Origin: Plectrocnemia conspersa
Lineage: Eukaryota > Arthropoda > Insecta > Trichoptera > Polycentropodidae
Length of the DNA: 64,000 bases
Assembly (NCBI GenBank): GCA_009617715.1
Contig: VTFK01000112.1
Coordinates: 248,001-312,000 of the forward strand
Direction of reading: 5' to 3'
Shown here: positions 29,701 to 44,700 of the stretch, in pieces
Layout: each line of letters opens with the position of its first letter
Position numbering within the stretch: the stretch's first letter is position 1
Position numbers and translations under genes: made by a program
The notes under the pieces: generated by a model
The model's input: only the letters and a program-made list of their open reading frames with translations
What the model was told of the DNA's origin: nothing
The model's database searches: none

Positions 29701-32700
29701 ACTCCAACTGGTGTGCTTATAAAAATATAGGACATTATCACTGTTATTAAAAAAATACTTTATCCGATGTATGGAATCATATATATAAAGAAGGGAACAA
29801 AGCAATGATAGAAATCAGCACCGGCCAAAGTATTTGAAATCATTCTTGATTACTATGTATCAAACCATATCGAAGAATATTCGATTGTATAGAGATTAGT
29901 AGCAACGAATCTGTTCTATTTTTCCAATTTTGTGACAGAAAATATGGATATATACAATCAAGTACATGTATTCTACAATGATTTTGAAAAGGCTTTTGAT
30001 AAAGTTGGCCATGTCTTAATTCTTAAAAATTGAATAGTCATAGACTTTCAACTCGATATTTTTTTTAAATCAAATTTTTTAAAACATCTTCAATTTAATA
30101 ATAAAAATATGTTACATCGCACAGAAAATGTAACTAATTTGAGTGTTATTATTAGAGAATTACAGATTCCACCAGCATATAGAAAACATATGCAAAAAAG
30201 CCTCAAATATGTTGAAATTTTTCTTGCAATATCAATAAAAAAGCTCGAGGGCACTCTGTACCTTGTATAGCATAATAACCTAGTACGCAGAACTCTCGAA
30301 TATTGGAAAATATTGCATTCGACTAACTTTTATTAGAAAAAAAACAAAACATAGATAATTGTACATGAAGGAATAACATTAATATCCATTTTTATTTTTA
30401 CAATGTATGCTGGAATATGATTCTCTCAAGTCACGTCGACATATGTACTCAGGAAAGCTTTTTTAATTACTTTTTTTATTGAAAGCAGATATTTTATATT
30501 TATTTTTAATATTTATTTTTATTATTTTTTAACAAAAATTATATTATTATTTTAACATTACTAATAACTTTTGAATTTTTATATATGTATGTATTTTATA
30601 TTTAAATAAAAAATGACCTGTTCTTAAATAATCTGTGTTAAGATTTAATTTTTGATTTAAATATTGGTTTTAAAGCCGCAATGCTTAGGTATTTATCGCT
30701 CGTCCTTTTCTTTATTAAATTAACATATTAAAAATAATCTATAATATAATTGTTCTAAGCCGCTTCCGCTTCCGGAAGCGCACACTTTAAAATGAAAACT
30801 AATATGCTCAATCTTCTACTTTGTAAATCGTATCGTAACACATGTAAACAAAGGAAAACAATTTTTTTTAAATAAAAATAGAGTTGGCACAATAATTTTC
30901 GAGCCTCCACTAATGTATTCTTTTGTTGTCGACCAAAAATGACGATGTATTAGTGCATTAAATCATTGTTTCCGATTTAATGCACTAATATTTCACTGCT
31001 TATTTAATTGCACAAAAATGGGCGCAGCGAGCGCTTGCCAGATGACAGAAAATCTGTCACATGTAAGCAAATTTGAAAGGAAAATCCCGGTTTTGGGCGC
31101 GCTTGAGAACGAACAATGGAATTGATTTTAGCTATTTAAATTGTAAAAATGATCAAATTCTAAAAAAAAATAGTTTTTTAAATATGTTTAGTTTATACGG
31201 GATATAAAACATAATATAAATAATGTGGATTTGTGTTAGCTTCGCTATTCAGAAAAAATATGTACTTAAAGTTATAGTTTTTAGAGAATTTATAAATATA
31301 TCTTGTAAAAACATTTTCAACATAAAGGGGCAAAATTTCAAAATAAGTACTATTCATTACCAGCCATCTACTAAGCACATAGTTTTGCAAAAATCCCTCT
31401 TATTGACGCCTTTGAAAGAAAACTACACAAAATTGTATAACACCAATTTAAATATTTTTTAAATTATAAAGTTTCAGAATTAAATTTCAAGATTTATTCA
31501 AAATATTTTTTTCAACTTTAAAAATATTTTTTATTTTATTATGGATTATAAATATTCTTAATTTATTATAGATTTTAAATATGTTTAGTATATTATTAAT
31601 TTTAAATAAAGTGAAAACTTTTTGCATGTATTAATTATTAAAATATATAATGCTGCGCAAAAAACCATTTACTTTAAAAAATATATTAATCAAAATATTT
31701 TTTATTAAAAATAGACAAGGGTCCCAAAATTATTAATATTTTTGAAGCGCACTTTTGGTCTAAACTAACAGATTAGGTGCTTGATATTTTCAGTATATTG
31801 TGTCTTTCTAATTAGTAAATGTAATTAAAAACTGGCTTTTATATTTACATATTAAAACAACTTTTTTAATTATAAAGTAACTTATGGTGTAACTAAAAAA
31901 CGTTCTTATTACTAAAATTTAAATTTATGATAAAATTGTGTTATATGCAGCATTTAAATGGGCCCTCAAACACCTAAAATACGCTAAAACACAATCAATG
32001 ACTTATAATCGCTTACATTGCACCGATTATAGGTGATCGATTGTGTTGTAGCGTCAGTAAGGTGTAACAAAATATTTTGAAACATCATTGAGCGGATGTG
32101 TAACAGATGCTTTTTATTATTAATATTTATATAAACTGTAAAGCTACTTTTAAATGATACAATTATTAATATTTATTTTTATGTTGAAAACATTTTAGTA
32201 CTTTTTGTTTTATTAATATTTAGTTGAGTTGCAAACCTATTTTAAATTGATTAAATCCTAGATTTATCATTAAATATCTAAGTTTCGAATCTAATGTTAA
32301 ATAATATAAAATGTTTTATTTTGGAAATTCTTAGTCAAGTTGTAAACCTATTTTCAAATGAATTGAAAATGTTAGGAAGTTTTTTTATAAATTGAATCAT
32401 TTGGACTATCATTGAAAATCCTAAATAATAATGTCTAATTGGAACCATTAAATTTTAAAGTATATTTTAAAAAATCAGAACGAAGCGGAAATAATATTTA
32501 AAACCCAAAAAGTTGAGGGTCCCGTAAACATACACTCACTATCGTGAGGTACCGACAGCTAGTTATGTTTATATTGATGCTTATTAATTTTCAAGTTCTG
32601 TAAAGATGTTTGTAATTTAATTGCAATCGATTGGGGGTTCATGATTTTTTTTAAATAATAATTCTGAGTACATTCCTTTGAGAAACTTCAGCTGGAATTT

Positions 32701-35700
32701 CACGCGGTATTAACATTGCATTATTAAGAGAAAGAACATACTTTGTACTTTGCAAGTATAAGGAAATTATGTGGAGAAGATAATTAGTGGTTCTATATTT
32801 AAATAGTTGTGCTACATCATATTGAAGGCTTTTCTATATATATATATAATTTATACATTTGCTTTAACAATCAGCAGTTCTGAGTTTGTTAATTTATAGA
32901 CCCATCTCTCATTATCTCATCACGGCTCTCTGCATCGACACGACAAAGGAGATAAGTCATTCACTTGCTACAGTTTCGTCCGCATATATTAAGTTCAGCC
33001 TTCATCATCCCATCCATCTAGTGCTTTTGACAATAAAAACATGAACTTTAATTTGACATTAAATAAAAAAGTAAAATATTGATACTAATAACGAACATTT
33101 AAACTGATTATTTATACAAATATACAGATGTTATTCAGGTGTCAGTATTGGGGGGCGATGTTGAATATATAAGTGTTTATGTTGCTAAAAAAACGGTTAT
33201 AACAAGTCTGATATAAAGGAGTAGTAGAGTCCTTTCAGTAATTATATTGTATAAGTGGCAGAGTACCTGACATTCGTGTCTCTCGAAATACGTCTCTGCC
33301 TCTATGTCTTGAGTAAGCAAGTGTTTATAAGTCTTTTATTAACAAACTCCGCCTCTTTAATGTACTTCCTAATAAGTCTTTCGAGTCACTTTCCATAAAA
33401 GAAACCATTAAAGTTGCTTTCCAATGGCCACAAAATAACAAAAAAGATTATTTTTTTGTATTGATAATATAAAAATAATCTGAGTATATTCGCCTTTCAA
33501 TCGAACTGAAAAGGATTCAGCATCACGAATGGGACTTGTACAACCATAAATTACCGACAAACGTATGTATGTATGTAAAATATGTTCGCAGCCCGCGGAA
33601 ATGTGGAGCGACGAAGCCAAAAGAATCCAATCGATTGTCCCCAGAGTTCTACTTTTAGTTTTGAAAAGTGTGCCAACAAGAAGTACCTAAGCGGGTTGCT
33701 TTTCGTCGAGATCGCTACTCTCGTTATCCCCGGCTCTTTGATATAAATTCTCTTCTCTCACCTGAACTGGCTCAGTTGAAATTTACAACCAGTTTCGCTA
33801 CACCAACCAAAGCTTTGATTAATTTTGATATAAGTAATGTCGAACACATCGCTGGTGGTACATTACAGACATGTTCAAAAGGCTTCTCAGATCCAATTAC
33901 ACGTTACCTTATAAAATATAGGCTAAATATAGGGCTCACTAACGCGTCGATAATATTTATTTAATATTTATAATATGCTCAATTCATTGTATCACTATCA
34001 GATTTTTTAATACTAATATGAACTGAAGTGCGAATGGCACTGGACTGAAAGCACTTGTGTTTGAATCAAGCTTTGTACCGTAATATGCCACTCATAACTG
34101 TCAAAGATATTTGAATGCGGTCTCGAGGTTTGGCTGTCCTTCATAAGCTTTACTTTCATTTATATTTAATAAAATACAAAATAAATTGAATATTTATGAA
34201 TTTAAAATCGTAGAATTATAAATTCACCGCACCATGTAAAAATATATATGAAAGAATCAAAATCTATATGTAAATATATAAAATCAGTTAATAAATAGTT
34301 TTTCTCCTAAAAAATATCATTGCGATCTTTGTCTTGCATAAAATTAGTCAAGATAAAAATAACTATATAAAATAAAAATAAAGTTATTTCTTGCGTGAGG
34401 CATTCAATCGATAAATCTGAAAATGGGACAATAGTAATAGATGTAGTTTTCTACAGTAATACTGGAACAATTCTGTCCAAAATTAAATAGGCGTTGAGGA
34501 GCAAAAGTGGGCAATAAGAAAATGCTAAAAAAATCAAAAATTTGGTATATATTGTGTTGATTCATCAACAACATTTATACACAATGATCTTTGGCATCTT
34601 TTATTGTAATATGTAATTGCACCAGTCAACAAAATCACAAATCATGTATTCAATGTTAATATTTTTGATTTGAATATGACTCTTAAATCACACAAAAGTA
34701 CACATAAAAAAATCTGCTATGGAGATTTGTTAAAATATTTATTTAATTATTAATATAAATTACGCTTCTGAAAATCTACTACGTTCTTGTTGTGACAGTA
34801 TTTTTTTAAGCCGACGATATGACAAAGTCACCATTCAGCAAATTAAGCCCTCATACATAAAAAGTTACGGGTTGAAAAGTTTATTGAAGCGTATTTGTAC
34901 TACAAATCGACAAATATAAATAGTTGTACATATAATACAAGTATATACAACGTAATATTTTAATAAGCAAGTATAAATTATTCATATTCCATTAATTTAG
35001 GGCAATCGATTGAATATAACATCAGATTACGCTTTATCATCCCATAATCTAATAGTATTTAGAGGTTTACCTATTCTTCGGCGCTGCGTATAGAATATTA
35101 ATTGAGGTAGGGACTAAGGCACTACTGCCAAATTTATTTTGTATTGCGTAAACCCATAGAAAAATATAGTTACATTATTTTATTAATAAGTCTTAATGAA
35201 CTTAACCTACTTGTATTATGTAAGATGATAATTAATTTAAATGTCATATCCGAATGTAGTACAATATATATCATAATCCCTTTATACGCTTCGCTATAAT
35301 ACTCTCGAGACCCGTTGAAATGCACCATTTCCTGTGTTACATTAAAAGCTCTTTCATACTTTGCAGACGTTTACTTAATGAATCCTAGAAAATAATAACA
35401 TCCCAACTTCTCCTTAATTTTATACTTCACACTTTAAGTTTATTCATTCCGAGGGAAAGTTAAATATATAACAGTGAATATACAGTTAAGCGATTTCAGC
35501 ACTTTTGCATTTATAAAAAAATTATATGCAAATTTAGTTTATGATTCACAATGTAGATCTTGTATTTATATTGTAATAGCGCAGAGTTGATCACTAAAGC
35601 TTTTTATTCGTGCTTTAAGCGAGTGTCTTAGTGTTGCTAAAAATGTAACGACACATCAATCGTTTGGAAGCTTTGGACAGTGTTTACATTTTAACAATAA

Positions 35701-38700
35701 ACATATTAAACGAGCATAAAAAAAATATTAAAAAAAAAATACAAATATATCCATCGAAAATATAACAACATCTCCAAGTAGATATAAGAGATAAAACGAA
35801 TGATTAATGATAGTACCAAAGGAGATACCGACATTTCGATTTCTCGAGTATTCGATGTTCTTTCATGCTTCAATACACAATTTATTACTTTCGCTACGCG
35901 AATTGTATTAGTTATACGTAAATTAATAAATATTAAATTATATTATATTTATTCATATAATCTATTTTTAATTTGACTGCGTATGTATTTAAACAACACA
36001 TTAAAGAAAAAATATACACATTTTTATTATGTGTGTATTTGTAGATAATCGGGCACAATGAAAATTTTCACTGTGGCAAAACTGGAAGCAGCACAATACC
36101 TGTCCGGAAAACAATTAATAGCGTGAACGTCGGGATTAATTAAAACACCTGACTTTTGTTAATACGGCAACAATTGGAATACAGGACGTGAGGGATTATT
36201 CAACGGTCTCCCAGGGAATTTTGCGATTTTGTCCCTGGCGTTTAATAGGATGAAAAGTTAATTTATTGTATTGCGATCGCAATTGTGGGACAGATTTTGC
36301 ATGTTTGCGTATTTACTTAATTGGTTCACCAAATAAAATGAATAATAATTCTAAATGTTGCTTTGAATTGTGCTGCGCAACACAAAACATATTTAACTGT
36401 GTGGTCAAATAAATTATAAAATAAATAAACGTATAGTAGCTTATATATCTATTCTATAAAAAAATAAAATACATGTGTCTTACATCTCTCAAAAGATGAA
36501 CAGTAGCGACGTGAAATTTGCATATGTCATTCTGGCTCCCAGTTCTAAGTGTGCTATTTTTAAGTTCAAAGTCAAGTTGAACAGCGACGTGCTGCTTTAA
36601 TACGTGACAATGAAACCGCTGAATAAAGTACACAGCGACTACATGCTTCTGCAATATGTGAACACAAGAGACTTAAAATATTATATTAAGCCTATTATTG
36701 AAATAAATTCATGATAACAATATAAATAAAATTAATTATTATGAATAAAGGATGCATTTAAATCTGTTTTAGGCAAAACCGGGTAATAAATCTGTTTAAT
36801 ATGCGCATTGAAATTAAAATACATTTTTTAAGACAGACTTTATTATGTTCAATAATCTGTATTTTCTTTCTCTACTTTCTTTATTTTCTCTACTTTCTAG
36901 CGACTGCTTGGCTTTTAATCAAATCCAGATACTAAAGCTTTATTTTTTCTCAACTCCTAAAACTTAAATTTAAGTGAGCTTTGACTGTCAAAGTTCAAAT
37001 GTCTCCTCTTAAGCGTAGTATTGCCTTTTATTTTGGAAATCTCCATCATTGTGAGGGAAAATCTCTGTAGATTATATAGGTTAATTATTATAATAATTAA
37101 TTAATAATTATTAAAATTCGTGAGCTGCAAAATTCTGTTGATCTTGGCCCAAAAGTTTCTGTAACTGTATGCACTTGTCGGCGAATCAATCTTCTTTTCT
37201 TTGTCTGTGAGTGACATTTTTTTTAACACCTATTTTTCGAAAATATGTTTTTTTGTGCATAGTAAGTTGTTTTTGAGGTACTGTTTTTTCATTAATTTAT
37301 TTTAAGCTCGTATTTTTTGGGTCAGAATTTTAATACGGTTGTGGTCAAAATTTATATTACATGGGTCAAAAATTATATTAAAAGTTCAGAAAAAATATTA
37401 GATAGTCATAATTTATAATTTATTAAACGGTAAGAATTATTTCAACAGATATTTTATACTTGGAAATAGTGTTATTGCTGTAATGCTGAAGATAGCTACA
37501 GCTGGTTGATCTGTTATTCGCATATCGGCAGCTTATTATCGGTATAATTATTAATGTGTTTTATAGCCAAGTTGTTTGGTTAGGCTCGCGACATTCTCAA
37601 CACAACAAGCCAAACGTGCTCTCCGTCGCCGCTTTGTCGCTATTCCCGTTTCGTTCGACTTGCGTTCATGGGGTGTTCAATGTTATTATACCAACGCTCA
37701 CTCGCTACCGCTCGCTCGCATCTAACCTGTCCAACAGCTTTGGTGCGAGTAAAATATTTTATAAGATATTTCTAAAATAAATAATTTATATTCATTAATA
37801 TTATTTTTTTAATTCATATGATCGTCCTATGTTTTTATTTTGACCACATGCTATTTTTATTATAGCCATTTGATATTATTTATTTTGACCCTGAATAATA
37901 AAATTATTTTAATTCTGATCGTCCTATATTTTAATTCAGACCGTGTGCTATTTTTATTTTAACCATTTGATATTTATTTTCACCATAATCAATCAGGCTG
38001 TTAATAAAATTCTGACCATTGAATTTGTTGTCTTTATTTTACCGGCGCTTAACACAAACATTGGATTTAGATTTAAATTACGAAATTATTTTTAAAGCCA
38101 TACAAATTTATATAATATATGATTATTATTATAATATATACATATGTATATGCTGGATCATCACATGCCGTGATTCTGCGTTATTCTCTATCTTGAAGAT
38201 CGAACTAAGCTCTTGGCGATTCAAAATGATAGCTAGACTGGATTAAATTTAACGACCGAATCGAAAGCTTTCTATGAACTTCTAATGTGTCGTCTACGTC
38301 GATTTAGCGTAAGTTGAGAGTTAAACTCATGTATTTAAAGTCGGAAGCAATTTTCCAGTTACTGATGTGGACAATTTTTTTCGATGGTAGTGTTCCTAGT
38401 TGTCTAGTCTATTGCATCACTGGCTTGCATCGCGAGATAAATTTTAAATCTTATCTGTTTAATAAATAAGCTCTAATAAATATTTGTTTGAGAGTTTGAC
38501 TGTATTCCCCTCACGAGATGCGAGGGGAATACTTCAGTCATATAAATTGTGTGGCTTACTCAATATAAAATGTTCCGTCCGGCAAAGGCAGCTATAAGTA
38601 AGTTTCTTTATATAAACGGGTATAAAAAAATAATTTTGTTTTATTTATTTTATAAAATATTTTTGGTTTTCTTACATTTTCTCAACAAAGCTTATTTTTA

Positions 38701-41700
38701 GCAAAGTATTTTTTAACAATTAAAAAAGTGTTTGGGTTTCAACCATTTGCACAATTTTTTATAATTAATATGTCATTATAACGCCTATTTCGAAGAAACG
38801 TGGGAAATGACAACAATAAAAGTCTTTGAGCTTAAGCATTTTCGATAATAATTATAAATATTTCACGGACCATCTATTAACACATCTTTCGCGAGATGGT
38901 TTTCACTCGTCATACCAAAAAGTAGTAAAAAAAAGTACTTTTGTGTGGAAAGGATGCGCAATATACAATGCGTTCTACCCTGCGCAAAAGAGTGGCTATC
39001 TGAGTCGTCAAGAAGAGATGCAATTGACCTGCCAACATCCTCATCTGCGATCGCCAGAGCTGTCTCGAATCAGCAATATAAAATATGCCATACATGGTTA
39101 TAGAGAGGTGGCGAAAGACGAACCAGAGGAAACGCCTCAGAGTCACAGCATGAGACACAATGGATCGTCTAACATCATCACAAGAACAAGTCAGGACAGA
39201 TTAGATCCGACAATAATTTAACTCGACACTCCAGCGAAGACTCCGACTTTCTAAACCTGCTTTTCGACTCCACCGCCTGATAGCGATATATACATATGCT
39301 TATAAAATAAACTGTTACTGCTTTTTCCGGTAGTTACTTTGGCTAAAAAGTTCTACCACTTCGGCATTAAAACACAAAGAAAGTTTATTATTCTTTTTTT
39401 ACTATTTTTCAAATAATGTTGCGAATCAGGTTGGCTACTGAAAATATGCCAAATATTAACAAGATCTATTTTTATATGAGTAAAAGTATATTTCTTAAGA
39501 AATCTACTAAAAATGAATTTAAACTATAAAATATACAAAATAAGCTAAAACCGAAATCGAATTTTCTATCGGTCTCTATACCTTATCGAACTAATTTTAT
39601 GCCCGAACATAAAGAATATCATTCGATACCCTGTCACACCTTCACACGTTTCGCACATTACCTTTGAACGCATAAAATAAATTATCGAAGCGTTCGGTGT
39701 CACATATCGTTTATTTTATGTACGATACAATACTCATTTTCTCACTACTCGGATCGATCGTTTCATCATACAAAAATAAGCTTATTTTTATGATTATTTT
39801 CTGGAATACCAACACCAACGCATTTTCACGAGTCACTATTCTAAAGGTTTCCCGTAATTAGCGCAGTCCTGCATCCCACCTGGCATCTCGATCTTTATCT
39901 CGTTCGACTTGCGCTAAACTTTGCGGCGAGCGAGAGCTTTTGCAAATTCCCTCTTGAATTGAATTTAAACTGTGCGAAAATTATTGGTCTTCAATGGTTA
40001 AATTACACGTTTAAATTTAGCGACGGGGTAGTATGCAAATGATTTATGAATATTTATGGCAGATTGTTATTAAATTACGCGAAAATAATAACGACGGACT
40101 GACTTGCATCAGACTCGTCTGTGTAATATTGTTACTGTAGTGCACTTAGTTTATGAATTTACTATTTATTTAATAATAATATGGTTTACTTTTACTTATT
40201 CAGAGATTCTTAGATAAAAAGATTTGTATAAAAATGTTTTAATTAAATAGTCTAAATAAGAAAGAGGACGAATAAATAATAAAAAAGTCGTCTTCAAATT
40301 TTAATCTATGATTGGTGTAAATTTAATAATATTTTTGATAAAAAAATATATATTATTTTATATTATATACCTGAATTAATCTGAAGATAAATACAAAAAG
40401 GAAATATATATATTCGACCAATGAAAAACAAGCATTTAAATATAAAACAAGATGGCTGACATCAACGTGACAACAGTTTTAAATAATTATTATTTTTAAA
40501 TAAAATTTTGCTAGCGACAATAATTTTCATTTGTTCGATTTGACTGAATATAAATAATCGTATTACGAATTAACTAAGTGTGTTATAACTATGAAAATTA
40601 AATATATACATAATGTGTTGAGAATTAGAAGAATACATTGATTGAACTAGATAAACAATCATAAAACAATCTTCGTAATGAAATCTTCAAATTTTGAATT
40701 CATGTCAACGGGCTCCGAGGCCGAAAAGTGAGTTTTTCTTATTTAAATACATAAACATTATCATTGCTTCCGATTTAATGCACATATACGTTAGATTCTA
40801 CTGATTTGGGTACGTTTTAAACGTGAACATGTAATATATAGTTAGTACGTATAAAGATTAAAGTTAATGTCGATCAACCCGTATAAATGCTAATAAAACG
40901 TATTTTTTTACTATTGATATTTGGGGATACTATCTTTTACGACGATCGCGTGACAATGATTGTGATGCAATCGGTTATTTAGCTAAAAATCTTGGTTACA
41001 GCAAAATAAATTAAAACTATTATTGCAGCAAAAAAAATTCACTTACTGTAGAGGATTAAACACTTAGATTGACATCTCTTCATCTTCTTCAAAATTGTCG
41101 CAATATGTCATATTTTAATCGTTTGCCATACGTAAATGGAATTAGATCTGTCATTGCTTCTGTAAACGATACTATATAGTGGGTAAAATGTAACTTTTTG
41201 TTTACACTAATACGATATTTTTCATTATTACTAGCATTTTAATATGTTTAATTAACTTTGGTATGTATACCTTTAATTGCCAAATCACCGCTGTTTGTCT
41301 TTTAATATTAGATCCTGAAAAGTCAATAGTAATTTTGTTAGAATAACCGTGATATATTATTAATGTAACTAAACACTTACCGGCACACTCATAATTTATA
41401 GTTTTGATTATATTGTCTATATTTCCAAATGCTAGATCATTTTAAATCATCTTCAATTGACACTTTGTAAGAAAAATGCTGTGAATATAACATATTTCAC
41501 TGTTTATTTAATTGCACAGAACTGTGCGCAAAAGAGCTGTTACAAGTGAACAAATTTGAAAGAGAAATCCCGGTTTTGGACGCGCCTGAGAACGAACTAC
41601 TAAATTTATTTTATCGATTTAAATTGTAAAACACATCAAAATATGTATAAAAATCATAAAATTCTAAAAAAATATTTTTAAAATAGTTTTAGCTTATACG

Positions 41701-44700
41701 GGAATTAAAATATAATATAAATAATGTAGATTTGTATTAGTTTCACTATACAGAAAAAATATGTACTTAAATTTTGGCGAACGTTGGCAATTTAAAGGTA
41801 TAGTTTTTAGAGAATTTTTAAAATTTCGCTTGAAAAACATTTCCAACAAAAAGGGGCAAAACATTAACAACCAACTACTAAACGTATAGTGTTGCAAAAA
41901 TCTATCTTACTGACGCCTTACTGTCAATAATAGATCTTTATAAGAACTAAATTATTTTTTCAGGGCTCTAGTGTTCAGATCTGAAGGAGTTAATATATTT
42001 TGAAATTTATATATTTTATATAATCGTTTTGGGCCTCTCAAATGACTTCTAGATTATATAGACATTCATATATATAACATATAAATTCGACTTTACAACT
42101 TCATCTGCCTTTACACTGAGTTTCTGAGCCTAAGTTTGAACAAGTTTTTTGATACCTGATTTTCGAGCCCTGAAAATCAATTATAACTTTATTCATATAT
42201 TATTTTCCTAAAAATTAAGTCTCTAAAGATCAATAATTACCGTTAAAATTCACCTGAAATATATTTAATATTTAAATTAAATGCAATTGTGTATTTAAAT
42301 AAGATAAGGGAGCATCGATAAAAACTATTAGGTCACTAAAAGATAATTAGAAATCAATAATTGCACAATAACCACGCAAACCATTTTATTTATTATGAGG
42401 CATTAGAATAGATTAAATCTAAATAAAAATACCTACAAGGTAGTATTAACTACTAGACAGAAATTCTGACAATCAGCGACATGCTGATTTAATTAATTAT
42501 ATACTATTAATATATAATATAATTTACAATCAATATGTTTCTTAATGATAACGCATTTTTATAAATAACAATTCGAGTCTGCTGCTGGGACCCGAACCCG
42601 TGGTCTCTGGGTCAGTGAAACTTGTCTGTGAAACTTTGAAAGCTAAGCTTTTATGAAGGGCTACATTTGTAGGTGGAGCTCAACACTTAAATGATTGGCT
42701 CAAAATTTTCCTTATCTCACATGCAACCAAGCTTACTCGATCATTTTAAAATATATGACGCTTGATCACATCACCGATCGTTTGACAACCACGGCAACTT
42801 ACTCTTGTGCGAGATCAGTCATCATTTTTCTAACACAAATCATTACCTAACTCTTCTGGTTCTAACTGGCTGCAAAAGTCACACATCACAGAGCCACCAA
42901 TCCCGAAAATGTAAAAGTTACCGATATGTATCTTGTTAATCGCGATTCTATAACTATCATATAACATCTATTACACAGAAACAAAAAAAATGTTTGGTAC
43001 GCTCAAATTTGCCGGTTTTGAAACGTCCACTTGCTGTTCAAACTTAAACAAATATAATAATAGTATAGTAATGGTTAATTTGTTTAGGTTTGGGTTTGAA
43101 CAGCACAGGAAACATAGTGGAGAATAACAACTGGTGTTTTTTAGCATGGTGCCGTGCTAACTTATAAATGCCATATTTGTATGGTTATTATTTAAACTTG
43201 TTAATAAAATAAAAAGATAATATTTTTTATACCTGTTATCATGCTGTGTAACTTTTATAGTTCCAATATTAATGTATTGTGTAAGAGTAGTAGACAACTT
43301 ATTTTGAGTTTAATATTAATATCCCGAGATCCTGTAATTATAAATATTTTCTGAAAAATCTATATTGGTAATAATCAAGGATCTGGAGAGAAACCATGGA
43401 ACGGGATAATTTTTTTTTACAGTTATTTAAATTATGCGGAAATTTTGTGAGTGCTTAACAGGTGGCAGCAGGCGAATTTTCATTTTAATAATTTTTTTAA
43501 TGATATAGCTTTCATTATCAAAATTATATAAATATTTAAATAATTAAAATTTATTTACAAAAATGTATGTTTAATAAATAATATTTGCGTATTATATAAT
43601 ATAATAATACAATATATTATTTTTAATTAAAAGTGTGTCATCTGTTGGCGATTTTAAAAATTAATTTATTTAAATATTTTTTTTAATACTTTTCTTTTAA
43701 AAGTAATGTAAAAAAGTTTTAAATGCGTCGAATAACAATAAAAAAGTAATAAGAAAAGAAAAATGCCAAAAAGAAATCTCCGCCGCGACAATGCATTGGC
43801 ATTGCCGTGACCAGGATTCGAACCTGGGTTACTACGGCCACAACGTAGGGTCCTAACCACTAGACGATCACGGCTATTGGAGCAGTTGGTCGCCGACGCA
43901 AATTTCGCTATATACATATGTTAATATTTTTACTTGATTTTATAGTAATTTTTATTTGTATAAAATATTTTTAAACATGAAAATAAATAACAATAAAATA
44001 AATAAAAATGAAATTTTCAATAAAATACCAGTAAAAATATTTTCACTAGGAATTTAAATTCTCAAAGCTCATTTAAAAAAATGTTTTTATAGTATACATA
44101 TATTTTTATGGTTTGATAGCCATACTTATATTGGTTTATATTCATCGTTCGATTATATTTTAAAAAATATCACTTTAATAAAACCTATTTTATTATCTAC
44201 AATCCCATATATGTATATACATATTTAAAAAATAAATTGTATTTAGATAAACACATAAAACACTTTCCGTGTAAAAATAAACTGTATAATCCCATGCACC
44301 TTTGTTTCGCTTTTTTTTGCATACAAACCCTCGAGCCATATCTACCCTTCGATAGGGGAACTCTTATCTACGGAACAAATGATTTGTATAATAGACCTAA
44401 GAGAGCCTTACTCCCCTTTATTACTACAAACATATACATATATACATTTTTATTTATTCCATGTAATAATTTATCTATTTATCTAATTCCAGTTGGAGTC
44501 CTGCCGCCATACTCGAGATTGGAAGTACCATTCGCTCACGTGGCTCTGAGTGGCGACGTCCAAGTTTGGTTGCACGCGCCGCCCCAGCCTTTGCCGACTT
44601 TAGCACTATCCGTTTGGCGTCTGGAAAGAGGACGTAGACATCTTGTGGCCGATGTGCCACTCCACACACCCGCATCGAGTTCGCCCACCAATGCCACCAA

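Larger units (their letters stand above)
2796..44492 (+). other. Giant first coding intron of the THSD1-like gene
   Basis: GT-AG intron of 41,697 bp inferred by joining the signal-peptide exon to the next exon in matching phase. Nothing inside it reads as a conserved protein exon; the longer open frames are AT-rich shadows or transposon relics. It holds one tRNA, many mobile element remnants and some GC-richer islands, listed separately. Skipped coding exons cannot be excluded. Confidence 0.5.

Noticed and set aside
38497..38540. microRNA precursor
   Set aside because: The hairpin is shorter than usual pre-miRNAs and lies in an insertion-like block; listed only as a hairpin.
43666..43917. 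Minus-strand open frame of 83 residues
   Set aside because: It runs through the tRNA-His gene; the tRNA explains the unusual composition.
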